This document shows, piece after piece, positions 9,159 through 17,152 of a DNA stretch of 42,120 bases. This DNA is from Tolypothrix campylonemoides VB511288. Lineage in GTDB: Bacteria; Cyanobacteriota; Cyanobacteriia; Cyanobacteriales; Nostocaceae. The notes beneath the pieces were generated by a model. It worked only from the letters and a program-made list of their open reading frames with translations, made no database searches and had not been told where the DNA came from. The DNA lies in NCBI GenBank assembly GCA_000828075.3, contig JXCB02000023.1:742119-784238 (forward strand), given 5' to 3'. Within the stretch, counting starts at the first letter, position 1. Each line of letters begins with the position of its first letter. The translations under genes and the position numbers were made by a program.

Positions 9159-9401
9159 ATGCCGATGTTGGAATTGACAGTTGAGCAGATAATTGAATTA
9201 GTAAAGCAATTGCCGCCACAGGATAAGTACGCGGTATTGCACGCTATCAAGACTGAGCAGAATGCTTGGTGGGAAGAGAGGGTGACACGTGGAGAGCAGG
9301 AGATGCGCCGCATAACTGCAGAACGGGGACTAGATTGGGACAAAATGAGTGAAGAGGAACGAGAGGCGTTTGTAGATGATCTGATGCATGAGGATTCGTG
9401 A
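9159..9401 (+). CDS. Antitoxin-like protein of a PIN-toxin pair
   Basis: An 80-residue acidic, helical protein located immediately before a PIN-domain gene. Its start (LELTVEQIIELVKQLPPQDK) resembles small cyanobacterial antitoxins that precede COG1569-type toxins. The C-terminal half is highly charged (EEEREAFVDD), as expected for a toxin-neutralising tail. ATG 9159 has GAGGTG six bases upstream, so it is preferred over GTG 9150, which lies inside that site. The stop TGA overlaps the toxin start. Such antitoxins normally bind the toxin and repress their own promoter; no known DNA-binding fold is obvious here. Confidence 0.7.
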   Translation: MPMLELTVEQIIELVKQLPPQDKYAVLHAIKTEQNAWWEERVTRGEQEMRRITAERGLDWDKMSEEEREAFVDDLMHEDS

Positions 9402-9811
9402 ATACTTACGTTGTAGTGTTTGACACCAATATTTTGTTTTCTGGATTGGGTTGGCGAGGAAGTCCGTTTCGCTGTCTGGAACTGGCACGAGAAAGACAAG
9501 TGATATCCGTGACGTGCCAAGAAATATTAGCAGAGTTAGAGGAAAAATTACGACTTAAACAGAATATGTCGGTCACTGAAGCGGCTCAAGATGTGGCTCA
9601 AGTCCTTTCTTTCTCACGTCTGGTAACAATTAACAACACCCTCAAGGTTGTCGCCGATGATCCCGATGATGATATGGTTTTAGAATGTGCGGTAGTGGGA
9701 GGTGCAAATTACATAGTCTCGGGTGATCGCCATCTCCTATCGTTAGGCTGTTATCAGGATATCGCGATCGTCAGCGCGGCAAATTTCCTCGCTTTAGTTT
9801 CTCATGCCTGA
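9398..9811 (+). CDS. PIN-domain toxin (COG1569 type)
   Basis: A 137-residue PIN-fold ribonuclease. The catalytic acidic residues are visible: D9 in VFDTNILFSG, the glutamates in QEILAELEEKL (E42/E46), the DPDDD cluster and the late VSGDRHLL Asp. This matches the 'putative toxin-antitoxin toxin component, PIN family'. The target RNA is unknown; VapC-like relatives cut tRNA or rRNA. The start is GTG 9398, overlapping the antitoxin stop by four bases (GTGA), with GAGG four bases before it. This indicates translational coupling to the antitoxin. Confidence 0.8.
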   Translation: MNTYVVVFDTNILFSGLGWRGSPFRCLELARERQVISVTCQEILAELEEKLRLKQNMSVTEAAQDVAQVLSFSRLVTINNTLKVVADDPDDDMVLECAVVGGANYIVSGDRHLLSLGCYQDIAIVSAANFLALVSHA

Positions 9812-9974
9812 TTTTAGAACACAGGCAAGGGCAATCAATCGCATTCACACTGACTGTCACACAAAAGTGCGATCGCATTCTACCCCAGTTGACCAAAACA
9901 AGTGCGCCATACGCAATCCCTTTGAGTTTGTCCGTGCTTTCCTTAGGGATTGTCAGCCTTTAAGCAATGCAGGC

Positions 9975-11363
9975 TCAACGTTTCGCAAATATCATCAAAT
10001 ATACCAACCACCCCACCCCCAAACTTAACTCAGAAGTTGCAGCCAAAATTAGAAAGGTGTGAAATCGGCTGAAGGACTGTAGTAATCTGTCCCTAGTCAC
10101 ACTCACTATCACAGCCACAGCCACAGCCACAACCACCACAGCCATAACCACAGCCATATTCACAGCCACAGCCACAACCACCACAGCCACAGCCACAGCC
10201 ACAGCCTTAGCCATAGCCACAGCCTTAGCCCCAGCCCCAGTCAGAGCGTCAGCCAAAATCATCACAACCACAGCCGCAGCCCCAGCCAGAGCCATAGCCA
10301 CAGATCCACTCACAGCCAAAACCCAAAGGGGGGCAGAGCAAAAGGCTAAGAGCCAGCCTGTCTGTACGTAGGTAATGAATACTATTATTAGCGACCCCCA
10401 AGGGATAATTTTTGTGTTTCGGGTATCTGGTTTGCTAAGCTGTGGTGGGGGGACTGACAGGTAGATTGTCTCTTTAAGCTCTGACCTGGGGACTGGCGAA
10501 GAGATAACTTCTACCTTATGATCTGGCTCAACAGTCGGTGGAGTTATGACTTCTGGTCGTTCTAACAATTTAAGCCACTCCTGCATTGACTGAGGGCGAT
10601 CGCTTGCCTTAAGTGCCATCCCTTTGAGAATTGCCTCATTCACGCGATCGCTGATCCGCCCCTTAAGCTGCTTTGGTGGTACTAATCGCTCGCCATCATC
10701 TCTATCTAAGGCAGTTGGAGGCACTATTCCAGTCACCATAAAATACAGCGTTGCCGCTGTAGCATAAACATCCGTATATTCTCCCCGTTTACGGCGTTTA
10801 AAATACTGCTCTAAGGGCGCAAAGCCGTGAGACACCACGTCTGTATGAGTTTGTGTGTGGTTATAAGTAAACTCCCGTGCAGCGCCGAAATCAATTAAGA
10901 CAGCTTCAGACCTATCATAACGCCGCATAATGTTGCGTGGTTTCACATCCCGATGCAACAAGCCATTGTTGTGAACTTCAATCAGCGCTTCACCAATCTG
11001 CCAAATGTACTGTAATGCATCGGCTTCCGACAAAATACCCTCCCTGTCAACGTAACTTGCTAAAGTTTCCCCCCAGATGTACTCCATCACCATGCACCAC
11101 AACGGCTCCTCTAGGAATAAGTCGTGAACCGATACAATATGAGAATGCTCACATTGATGGAGCCTTCGCGCCTCATTTTCAAATTCTTGCTGGCATTTGG
11201 CAAAGTTACGGCTGTCTTGCACCATTTTGTTCACGGTTTTGATAGCAACCAACAGCCCGCTGCTAGTTGTGGCTAGATAGGTAATGCCACAGCCCCCCCT
11301 TCCCAGAACCTTTTCAATTATGTACTGACCACCTTGCAACCGCTTACCTTCTACCCATTCCAT
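9975..11363 (-). CDS. Ser/Thr protein kinase with Ala-Val repeat membrane tail
   Basis: A 462-residue Hanks-type kinase. The glycine loop is LGRGGCGITYL (about 20-30), the ATP lysine is K42 in VAIK, the helix-C Glu lies in FENEARRL, the catalytic loop is HRDVKPRN (D139, K141) and DFG follows, so it looks active. The kinase domain ends near residue 275. A Pro-rich linker and two hydrophobic segments come next, then an exceptional stretch of alternating Ala and Val with occasional Met, Gly and Lys. That stretch is encoded by imperfect GCTGTG hexamers (10105-10330). A final hydrophobic segment closes the protein. ATG 11363 is preferred over TTG 11369; no clear ribosome site is seen. It is a paralogue of the next upstream kinase and is probably membrane-anchored. 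Substrate unknown. Confidence 0.85.
   Translation of the reverse strand: MEWVEGKRLQGGQYIIEKVLGRGGCGITYLATTSSGLLVAIKTVNKMVQDSRNFAKCQQEFENEARRLHQCEHSHIVSVHDLFLEEPLWCMVMEYIWGETLASYVDREGILSEADALQYIWQIGEALIEVHNNGLLHRDVKPRNIMRRYDRSEAVLIDFGAAREFTYNHTQTHTDVVSHGFAPLEQYFKRRKRGEYTDVYATAATLYFMVTGIVPPTALDRDDGERLVPPKQLKGRISDRVNEAILKGMALKASDRPQSMQEWLKLLERPEVITPPTVEPDHKVEVISSPVPRSELKETIYLSVPPPQLSKPDTRNTKIIPWGSLIIVFITYVQTGWLLAFCSAPLWVLAVSGSVAMALAGAAAVVVMILADALTGAGAKAVAMAKAVAVAVAVVVVAVAVNMAVVMAVVVVAVAVAVIVSVTRDRLLQSFSRFHTFLILAATSELSLGVGWLVYLMIFAKR
10105..10330. repeat. CACAGC/GCTGTG hexamer repeat tract inside kinase gene
   Basis: The plus strand reads as runs of CCACAG/CACAGC hexamers with point variants (CCTTAG, CCATAG, CCCCAG). 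On the coding strand these are GCTGTG-like units giving Ala-Val dipeptides. Six-base periodicity preserves the frame whatever the copy number. Confidence 0.85.
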
Positions 11364-11422
11364 AACCAAAATTGTTAAAATAACTGATTTTATGGTATAA
11401 TGCTACTTTTATAAAGCAAGAG

Positions 11423-12442
11423 CTACCGTTTTGTTGGTTTTGTTTGTACTTGTGGCGTAGCGGCTGGTGTAGGATTGGAAGCAGGCGGTGAGTCAGGTTT
11501 GACAATAGGCATCACCCATGCTGCAACTGCTGCTAATACGCCTGCAACTGATGCCACTGCTGTCCAGAAAAGCATTGCTTCCCATTTCCACACCTTTGTA
11601 ACAGGTGGTGGTTGTTGGTCAGGAGCAACACTTGTCAATCCCAATAACTCCAGCCATTCCCGCACTGTCTGAGGGCGGTCTTTGGCTTCTAGCTGCATTC
11701 CTGCAAGGATAGCTCGATTGGTGCGATCGCTAATCTGAGGATTAATTTCCTTAGGTTGAACTAAACTAGCATTGGCAAACTTGCGCTCCTTAGCACTTGT
11801 AGGCAATTGTCCCGTCAAGAGAACATACAGCGTCGCCGCCAGAGAATACACATCCGTAAACGCTCCTCGTTTGGCGTTGCGTAAGTACAATTCAGGTGGG
11901 GCAAAACCCTCAGCGGCATCACCAGCACGGGTCATAGTTAGATCGTGGTCAAATTCCCGTGCTAGCCCAAAATCAATCAACACCGCTTCTGATTTAGCGG
12001 CTCGCACCATAATATTTTCTGGTCTAACATCCCGATGCACTAAATTATTACTGTGAACTACGCTCAGCGCCTCACCAATCTGCCGGATATAGCGCAGCGC
12101 CTCTGCCTCTGGCAATTTAGCTTGGGCGCGGTGAGCTAGATTCGTCCCCTCAATGTACTCCATCGCAATGCAGCGCAGCCCTGCCTCTTCAAAAGAATCC
12201 TCAACCTCAACTATGTGGCGATGTTTACACTTAGCTAGTTTGAAGGCTTCTTCGGCAAAATTGCGCTGCCACCTCTCGAACTCTGAGGGGTCATTTAGCA
12301 CCTGATCGTTGAGAGTTTTGATTACATGACCATTGCCATTTCTATCCCTAGCCAGATAGGTAATGCCAAAGCGTCCCCGCCCTAACTCAGTCTCGATAGT
12401 GTACTTACCACCCTTCAACTTTTGCCCAGTATTCAAAGCCAT
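11423..12442 (-). CDS. Ser/Thr protein kinase, variant catalytic loop
   Basis: A 339-residue Hanks-type kinase with a single membrane span near residues 285-310 and a short Pro/Thr-rich tail. The glycine loop is LGRGRFGITYL, the ATP lysine is K42 (HVIK) and the helix-C Glu is in FAEEAFKL. DFG (157-159) and an APPEL segment (APE position) are present. The catalytic loop reads HRDVRPEN: D138 is kept, but the usual Lys two residues after Asp is Arg140. That Lys contacts the ATP gamma-phosphate, so activity may be lowered or altered. ATG 12442 is chosen over TTG 12454. The gene lies 59 bases upstream of the other kinase on the same strand, so a two-gene operon is likely. Targets unknown. Confidence 0.85.
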   Translation of the reverse strand: MALNTGQKLKGGKYTIETELGRGRFGITYLARDRNGNGHVIKTLNDQVLNDPSEFERWQRNFAEEAFKLAKCKHRHIVEVEDSFEEAGLRCIAMEYIEGTNLAHRAQAKLPEAEALRYIRQIGEALSVVHSNNLVHRDVRPENIMVRAAKSEAVLIDFGLAREFDHDLTMTRAGDAAEGFAPPELYLRNAKRGAFTDVYSLAATLYVLLTGQLPTSAKERKFANASLVQPKEINPQISDRTNRAILAGMQLEAKDRPQTVREWLELLGLTSVAPDQQPPPVTKVWKWEAMLFWTAVASVAGVLAAVAAWVMPIVKPDSPPASNPTPAATPQVQTKPTKR

Positions 12443-12714
12443 TGTTGACAACAACCAGCGCTTGCGTTAATTCTGACACAAAAATATTTAGCAAGGCTTG
12501 ATACTGTGTCTCTTTGTGCCTTTGTGCTTTGCTAGTGAAATTATGGGTAAGGAACTATATAAGTGAATTAAATAGCAAGCTTGCTACGGAGGCTCAGAGA
12601 TTAAAAGCGATCGTACTACTTGTCTTGCTCGCGAACCTGAAGTGCGAATATAGATTGAGCAAAGCTATTACAGGTAAAATTTCCTCTGTGAATATTTAGC
12701 CCTAGCATAGTATC

Positions 12715-13110
12715 ATGCCAGTCATACGAACTTTTTCCGGTGCTTCCTGGGAATCAAAAGTAGGCTACTGTCGAGCTATCAGAGTCGGAAAACAAATTTA
12801 TGTTTCTGGTACAGCACCAGTTGATGAAGCGGGAGGAGTGTTTGCTCCTGGCGATGCCTACGCGCAAGCAAAACGGTGTTTTGAAATTATCCACAAGGCT
12901 TTGCAAGATTTAGGTGCAGACACAAGCTGTGTGGTGCGGACTCGTATGTTTGTTACAGATATTACCCGTTGGGCTGAATTTGGACAGGCGCATCAAGAAT
13001 TTTTTGGTGAGAATCCGCCTGCTACAACAATGGTGGAAGTCAAATCCCTAATAAATCCGGAGATGTTGATAGAGGTAGAAGCAGATGCAGTTTGTGCCGA
13101 CGTCGTGTAG
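12715..13110 (+). CDS. RidA-family (YjgF/YER057c/UK114) protein
   Basis: A 131-residue single-domain protein of the Rid superfamily. It has IYVSGTAPVD, the conserved Arg in VVRTRMFVTDI and the C-terminal LIEVEADAV strand. RidA proteins form trimers in the cytosol and hydrolyse reactive enamine/imine intermediates released by PLP enzymes. The central Arg needed for this in true RidA appears present, but the family contains other subgroups, so the exact activity is not certain. ATG start. It converges with nadK, separated by a GC-rich hairpin. Confidence 0.85.
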   Translation: MPVIRTFSGASWESKVGYCRAIRVGKQIYVSGTAPVDEAGGVFAPGDAYAQAKRCFEIIHKALQDLGADTSCVVRTRMFVTDITRWAEFGQAHQEFFGENPPATTMVEVKSLINPEMLIEVEADAVCADVV

Positions 13111-13125
13111 CCCTTCTGTTTGTGT

Positions 13126-13149
13126 CCCCTCCTCGCTTGCGGGGAGGGG
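13126..13149. terminator. GC-rich hairpin between convergent genes
   Basis: CCCCTCCTCGC at 13126-13136 pairs with GCGGGGAGGGG at 13139-13149 with one mismatch. It lies between the stops of the RidA-family gene and nadK. It has no T tract and belongs to the common CCCCTCC dispersed repeats, so a termination role is only possible. Confidence 0.4.
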
Positions 13150-13178
13150 TTAGGGGTGGGGTCATGCGAATCTATGAT

Positions 13179-14102
13179 TTAATTAGCATGACTGGCACTA
13201 CTGTAGCGAATCCTGGTTCCTGCCCACAGCAACTTCTCTCGCAGCGTCTGATAATACGAGTTGTTCTCCCGTAGAATAATAAACTTAGCCCAATAATCCG
13301 CCATCCTTACATCAACACGGTGTCCGGGCCAAATGGAAGTCGCCAAGACCCCATCCATCCACAACTTAGTACTCAAATCGTAATCCCCCAAGGGCCAAAT
13401 ACTGACAACACAACCAGGGGGTAAGACCAAGGGACGACTCGAAAGACTCATCGGACAAATGGGAGTGATGGTAATCGCTTCCATACCATCATGTATTATC
13501 GGACCATTTGCAGACACGGTGTAACCTGTGGAACCAGTGGGAGTAGAAATAATCAGCCCGTCTCCCTGATATTGATCGACCACTTCACCATCAATTTCCA
13601 TTTCTAGGACTGAGGTAATCATGCGGTCAGCAGAAGCGGGTCTGACAGACATTTCATTTAAAGCGAGGTAACGTTCAGAAACTGGTTCCAAATTTGTGCT
13701 ATTCCCCTCGAACACTGCGGCTTGCAACATCATCCGCCGCTGAATAGCATAACGGTCTTCAAACAGCCGGTCCCAAACTCGTTCAGTATCTTCAAACTCT
13801 TCTACAGACTCAGTTAAAAACCCCAGATGACCTCCCACGTTCACTGCTAGTATTGGGATGCCAGCTGGGGCTAGATGTCTTGCTCCAGTTAAAACAGTAC
13901 CATCACCGCCAAGTACCAACGCGAGATCAATGGGTTGCCCTGCTGAAGCCAAAAAGACCGGATATGGGTTATCTTTTGGTCCACTTGGTCCCATCAAAAC
14001 GTGGCATTGGCGATGTTCGAGTTGCTTAGCACAGATTTCTGCCCAGCGTTTACTTTGGGAATCTCGTGCTTTATAAGCAATAATGACTTGCTTGAGATCC
14101 AC
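13179..14102 (-). CDS. nadK: NAD kinase
   Basis: A 307-residue ATP-NAD kinase that makes NADP from NAD in the cytosol. It shows the family-defining LVLGGDGTVL loop, then NVGGHLGFLTE, the NEM motif (LNEMSVRPAS) and the glycine-rich STPTGSTGYTVSANGP region that holds the substrate. Length is normal for cyanobacterial NadK. The start is GTG 14102, four bases after the ndhE stop, which implies co-transcription and probably coupled translation with the NDH-1 genes. Cyanobacteria often carry two NAD kinases; this is one of them. The position suggests that NADP supply is tied to NDH-1 expression. Confidence 0.93.
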   Translation of the reverse strand: MDLKQVIIAYKARDSQSKRWAEICAKQLEHRQCHVLMGPSGPKDNPYPVFLASAGQPIDLALVLGGDGTVLTGARHLAPAGIPILAVNVGGHLGFLTESVEEFEDTERVWDRLFEDRYAIQRRMMLQAAVFEGNSTNLEPVSERYLALNEMSVRPASADRMITSVLEMEIDGEVVDQYQGDGLIISTPTGSTGYTVSANGPIIHDGMEAITITPICPMSLSSRPLVLPPGCVVSIWPLGDYDLSTKLWMDGVLATSIWPGHRVDVRMADYWAKFIILRENNSYYQTLREKLLWAGTRIRYSSASHAN

Positions 14103-14106
14103 AGAA

Positions 14107-14412
14107 TTACCACTTCAGGAGATTAAACTGCTCCATATCAACAGTATCGCGGTTGCGATAGATGGCAAGTACGATCGCCAAACCTACCGCCGCCTCAGCT
14201 GCTGCTACGGTGATCACGAATACGGTGAATACCTGACCCTTAATTGCTGTTGAGTCTAGAAAGTTAGAAAACGCCATTAAATTCAGATTAACGGCATTGA
14301 GCAGCAACTCAATTGACATCAGCACTCTTACGGCGTTCCGGCTGGTAATTAAGCCATAGATGCCGATGCAAAATAAAGCTGCTGCAAGTAATAAAAAGTA
14401 CTGGATTGGCAT
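14107..14412 (-). CDS. ndhE: NDH-1 subunit 4L (NdhE, NuoK-like)
   Basis: A 101-residue protein with three membrane spans, the usual size of NdhE/NuoK. It carries the conserved Glu in [13 protein letters not shown] and the ending [12 protein letters not shown] typical of cyanobacterial forms. It belongs to the membrane arm of NDH-1, the thylakoid complex for respiration, cyclic electron flow and CO2 uptake. It is followed directly by nadK and preceded by ndhG after a 127-base repeat-rich gap. Confidence 0.95.
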   Translation of the reverse strand: MPIQYFLLLAAALFCIGIYGLITSRNAVRVLMSIELLLNAVNLNLMAFSNFLDSTAIKGQVFTVFVITVAAAEAAVGLAIVLAIYRNRDTVDMEQFNLLKW

Positions 14413-14424
14413 GAATCTTGCTGT

Positions 14425-14530
14425 TCCCCTTGTCAGTGATCAGTTATCAGTTATCAGTTATCAGTTATTCAGTCATCAGTTATTCAGTTATCAATTATCA
14501 GTTTGCGCTGTTTACTGATAACTCTTTACT
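14425..14530. repeat. CAGTTAT-type heptamer repeats between ndhG and ndhE
   Basis: The sequence is built of CAGTTAT, CAGTCAT and ATCAGTT units, an STRR-class array. It lies within the presumed ndh transcript and would be carried in the mRNA between ndhG and ndhE. Confidence 0.75.
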
Positions 14531-14539
14531 GAATATTGC

Positions 14540-15151
14540 TTACTGAATATTGCGGCTTGATTCACCGATTGATACCAGTTCTCTGGGGCGTTCTGGTAAC
14601 GTCAAAACTTGCTGTTGTTCTGCAGAAATGACCTGTTCAGGCAGATACTCGCGACGTGCCAAAATGATCGCGCCCACCATTGCTATCAACAGCAAAATGG
14701 AAGCTAGTTCAAAAGGCAGTAAAAAGTCACTGAAGAAATGTTGACCAATTAACACAATCGTGTTACCAGGAGGCGTAGCAGTAGACAGTGACCAAGGAGT
14801 TGTTAACACCATCGTACTTAAAAGAGCAAACAATCCCAGACTGACTACACCCGTGAGTGCTTTACGTACCCAAGCGGTGGGGAAGGGCGTAAAAGCTTGC
14901 CGCTTGTTTACCAACATAATGGCAAACAAAATCAATACGTTCACTGCACCAACATAAATGAGCAATTGCGCTGCTGCTACAAAGTCAGCATTTAGCAACA
15001 GGTACAGCCCAGAAATGCTAGCAAATACACCTGCCAGCGTAAAGGCAGAATAGACGACGTTGTCAAACAGCACCACACCCAGCGCTGTTGCAATCAACAT
15101 CAGTGCTAGTATGCCAAAACAAACAACCTGTACTCCTTCCGCTAGATTCAC
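14540..15151 (-). CDS. ndhG: NDH-1 subunit 6 (NdhG, NuoJ-like)
   Basis: A 203-residue protein with five membrane spans and a polar C-terminal tail. The third helix (AAQLLIYVGAVNVLILFAIM) holds the conserved Tyr/Gly/Ala pattern of NuoJ/NdhG. It belongs to the membrane arm of NDH-1 next to NdhE and takes part in coupling electron transfer to proton movement. Position within ndhA-I-G-E confirms identity. ATG start after an ATT-rich leader. Confidence 0.95.
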   Translation of the reverse strand: MNLAEGVQVVCFGILALMLIATALGVVLFDNVVYSAFTLAGVFASISGLYLLLNADFVAAAQLLIYVGAVNVLILFAIMLVNKRQAFTPFPTAWVRKALTGVVSLGLFALLSTMVLTTPWSLSTATPPGNTIVLIGQHFFSDFLLPFELASILLLIAMVGAIILARREYLPEQVISAEQQQVLTLPERPRELVSIGESSRNIQ

Positions 15152-15180
15152 TGTTTTTTATCCTCAGTCATTTGTTAATT

Positions 15181-15208
15181 GTAGAGACGCGCCATAACGC
15201 GTCTCTAC
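15181..15208. repeat. GTAGAGACGCG palindromic dispersed repeat
   Basis: GTAGAGACGCG and its complement CGCGTCTCTAC flank CCATAA, giving an 11-bp stem. This GTAGAGACG element is found again in degenerate form near 41653. It sits between ndhI and ndhG, inside the probable transcript. Confidence 0.75.
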
Positions 15209-15282
15209 ATTTGTTGACGATTGGTGTTTAGTGGTGAGTCGCTCTTGTTTTCTACTAACAACTCACCACTAACTACTACCAT

Positions 15283-15864
15283 TTACTTTTCCTGTCCCAC
15301 AAGGTCTTCTGGACGCGCACCTGGGCGAGGTGCATCAGCAGCTACATCGTGGGGATTCATAACGCCTTTGGGTAGGTAAACGAGTTCGCGCAACGGCGTG
15401 ACCATTGGATCGTTAGTGACCTTATAAGGCAAACGACCAAGCGCTACGTTATCGTAGTTTAATTCATGGCGATCGTAGGTGGAAAGCTCGTAATCTTCTG
15501 TCATTGATAAACAGTTAGTTGGGCAGTATTCCACGCAGTTACCGCAGAAGATACAAACTCCAAAGTCGATGCTATAGTGATTGAGCTTTTTCTTTTTGCT
15601 TGCCTTATCGAATTCCCAATCCACTACAGGCAGGTTGATCGGACAAACCCGAACACAAACTTCGCAGGCAATACACTTATCAAACTCAAAGTGAATCCTA
15701 CCGCGAAACCGTTCACTAGGAATGAGTTTCTGGTAAGGGTACTGCACGGTGACTGGACGCCGCTGCATATGGTCGAAGGTAACAGACAAACCCTGACCAA
15801 TGTAACGACCAGCTTGGACCGCTTCTTTGGCGTAATCACCAACTTGTTTAAGGAACTTTAACAT
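15283..15864 (-). CDS. ndhI: NDH-1 subunit I (NdhI, two 4Fe-4S)
   Basis: A 193-residue peripheral ferredoxin-like subunit. Two CxxCxxCxxxCP clusters are complete: [12 protein letters not shown] (about residues 64-75) and [12 protein letters not shown] (about 103-114). They carry the [4Fe-4S] centres that pass electrons from ferredoxin towards plastoquinone in NDH-1. The N-terminal amphipathic helix ([16 protein letters not shown]) attaches it to the membrane arm. Length is as expected for cyanobacteria. It lies between ndhA and ndhG. Confidence 0.96.
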   Translation of the reverse strand: MLKFLKQVGDYAKEAVQAGRYIGQGLSVTFDHMQRRPVTVQYPYQKLIPSERFRGRIHFEFDKCIACEVCVRVCPINLPVVDWEFDKASKKKKLNHYSIDFGVCIFCGNCVEYCPTNCLSMTEDYELSTYDRHELNYDNVALGRLPYKVTNDPMVTPLRELVYLPKGVMNPHDVAADAPRPGARPEDLVGQEK

Positions 15865-15897
15865 TTTTCGTGTCTCTCTCTCTTTTTATGTAATAGG

Positions 15898-16033
15898 TGA
15901 TTAGGGATTGGGGATTAGGGATTGGGGATTAGGGATTGGGGATTAGGGGTTAGGTAATTCCTAGTCCCCAGTCGCCAGTCGCCAGTCCCCAATTCCCAGT
16001 CGCCAGTCCCCATTCGCCAGTCCCCAGTCCCTA
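15898..16033. repeat. STRR heptamer array between ndhA and ndhI
   Basis: Repeated GATTAGG/GATTGGG units (about 15898-15955) are followed by CCCCAGT/CGCCAGT units (about 15962-16033). The two halves are roughly complementary in character, so the transcript could fold. The array occupies nearly the whole gap inside the ndh operon. Confidence 0.85.
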
Positions 16034-17152
16034 TTACCCTCCGAAGGCAACGGGAAAGGCAAGTTTCAGGGCTGCAGTGAGTAGCAAGTTAACCAAACCA
16101 ACAGGCAGCAAGAACTTCCATCCTAAATCTAGCAATTGGTCAATCCGAACCCGTGGCACTGTCCAACGCAATAGGATTGCCAGAAAGACGAGGAAGTATG
16201 CTTTGAGTACGGTCATGGTGATTCCCAAGGCGGCGGTGACAATCTGCAAAACAGGATTTATTTCGCTGACTCCCAACCAACCAGCTATCAAGTTAATGGG
16301 AATTGGAAAATCCCAACCGCCTAGGTATAAAACTGATACCAGCAGGGCAGAAAGTACTAGGTTAACGTAGGAACTCAGATAGAACAGAGCGAATTTCATG
16401 CCAGAGTATTCGGTCTGATAACCGGCAACCAGTTCCTCTTCTGCTTCGGGCAAGTCGAAGGGCAACCGTTCGCATTCAGCAAGGGCGGCTATCCAAAAGA
16501 TGATAAACCCGACTGGTTGACGCCATACGTTCCAGCCAAGAATGCCGTAGCCAGATTGCTGATTGACGATGTCAATGGTGCTGAGGCTATTCGACATCAT
16601 GGCGATCGCCAGCACCGCTAGTGCCAAAGGAATTTCATAGCTAATCGACTGTGCTGCAGCCCGCAACCCTCCTAAGAGAGAGTATTTGTTGTTAGATGCG
16701 TAACCAGCCATCAACAAGCCAATTGGTGCAACGCTAGACAAGGCAATCCACAACAAGACCCCCATCCCAACATCTGTAATCACCAGATTCTGCCCAAACG
16801 GCACAATCAAATATGACAGAAATACTGGAATCGTCACGATGATTGGACCAAGAGTAAACAGCCAGCGGTCAGACTGAGCTGGCACCACATCTTCTTTAAA
16901 AACGAGCTTGAGACCATCCGCCACAGGAGCCAGCAAACCCAAAGGACCAATATATTCAGGACCAATCCGCTGCTGTGCTGCTGCCGAAATCTTCCGTTCT
17001 AACCAAACACAAGTCAGCACCCCCACAGTGGCACCAATAATCATCAAAATCATTGGCAGTGGCATCCAAATTGCCTTGGCTGTACCAGCGCTCAATCCTA
17101 AATCCCTAAGGGAGTCAATAAAAGTTCCTTGCAGATCAATTCCTGAATTCAT
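16034..17152 (-). CDS. ndhA: NDH-1 subunit 1 (NdhA, NuoH-like)
   Basis: A 372-residue membrane protein with about eight spans. Family signatures include [19 protein letters not shown], then [16 protein letters not shown] and the acidic loop [18 protein letters not shown]. That loop lines the quinone-binding chamber. NdhA anchors the peripheral arm and forms part of the plastoquinone site of NDH-1. It is the first ndh gene of the minus-strand run, 436 bases after gltA, so it may have its own promoter in that gap. Length and ATG start match cyanobacterial NdhA. Confidence 0.96.
   Translation of the reverse strand: MNSGIDLQGTFIDSLRDLGLSAGTAKAIWMPLPMILMIIGATVGVLTCVWLERKISAAAQQRIGPEYIGPLGLLAPVADGLKLVFKEDVVPAQSDRWLFTLGPIIVTIPVFLSYLIVPFGQNLVITDVGMGVLLWIALSSVAPIGLLMAGYASNNKYSLLGGLRAAAQSISYEIPLALAVLAIAMMSNSLSTIDIVNQQSGYGILGWNVWRQPVGFIIFWIAALAECERLPFDLPEAEEELVAGYQTEYSGMKFALFYLSSYVNLVLSALLVSVLYLGGWDFPIPINLIAGWLGVSEINPVLQIVTAALGITMTVLKAYFLVFLAILLRWTVPRVRIDQLLDLGWKFLLPVGLVNLLLTAALKLAFPVAFGG

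Noticed and set aside
9119-9520. 133-codon minus-strand frame opposite the toxin-antitoxin genes
   Set aside because: It is antisense to two overlapping genes with clear motifs and has low-complexity Ser/Arg-rich content, as expected of a shadow frame.
9804-10028. 74-codon plus-strand frame after the PIN toxin
   Set aside because: It overlaps the 3' end of the kinase gene, has no recognisable domain, and its composition looks random.
10105-10330. Hexamer tract considered as a CRISPR array or minisatellite outside genes
   Set aside because: There are no spacers or fixed-length repeats of CRISPR size, and the tract lies in frame within a kinase gene.
12514-12699. 61-codon plus-strand frame before the RidA-family gene
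   Set aside because: No ribosome site or domain. The region resembles dispersed repeat sequence with chance open frames.
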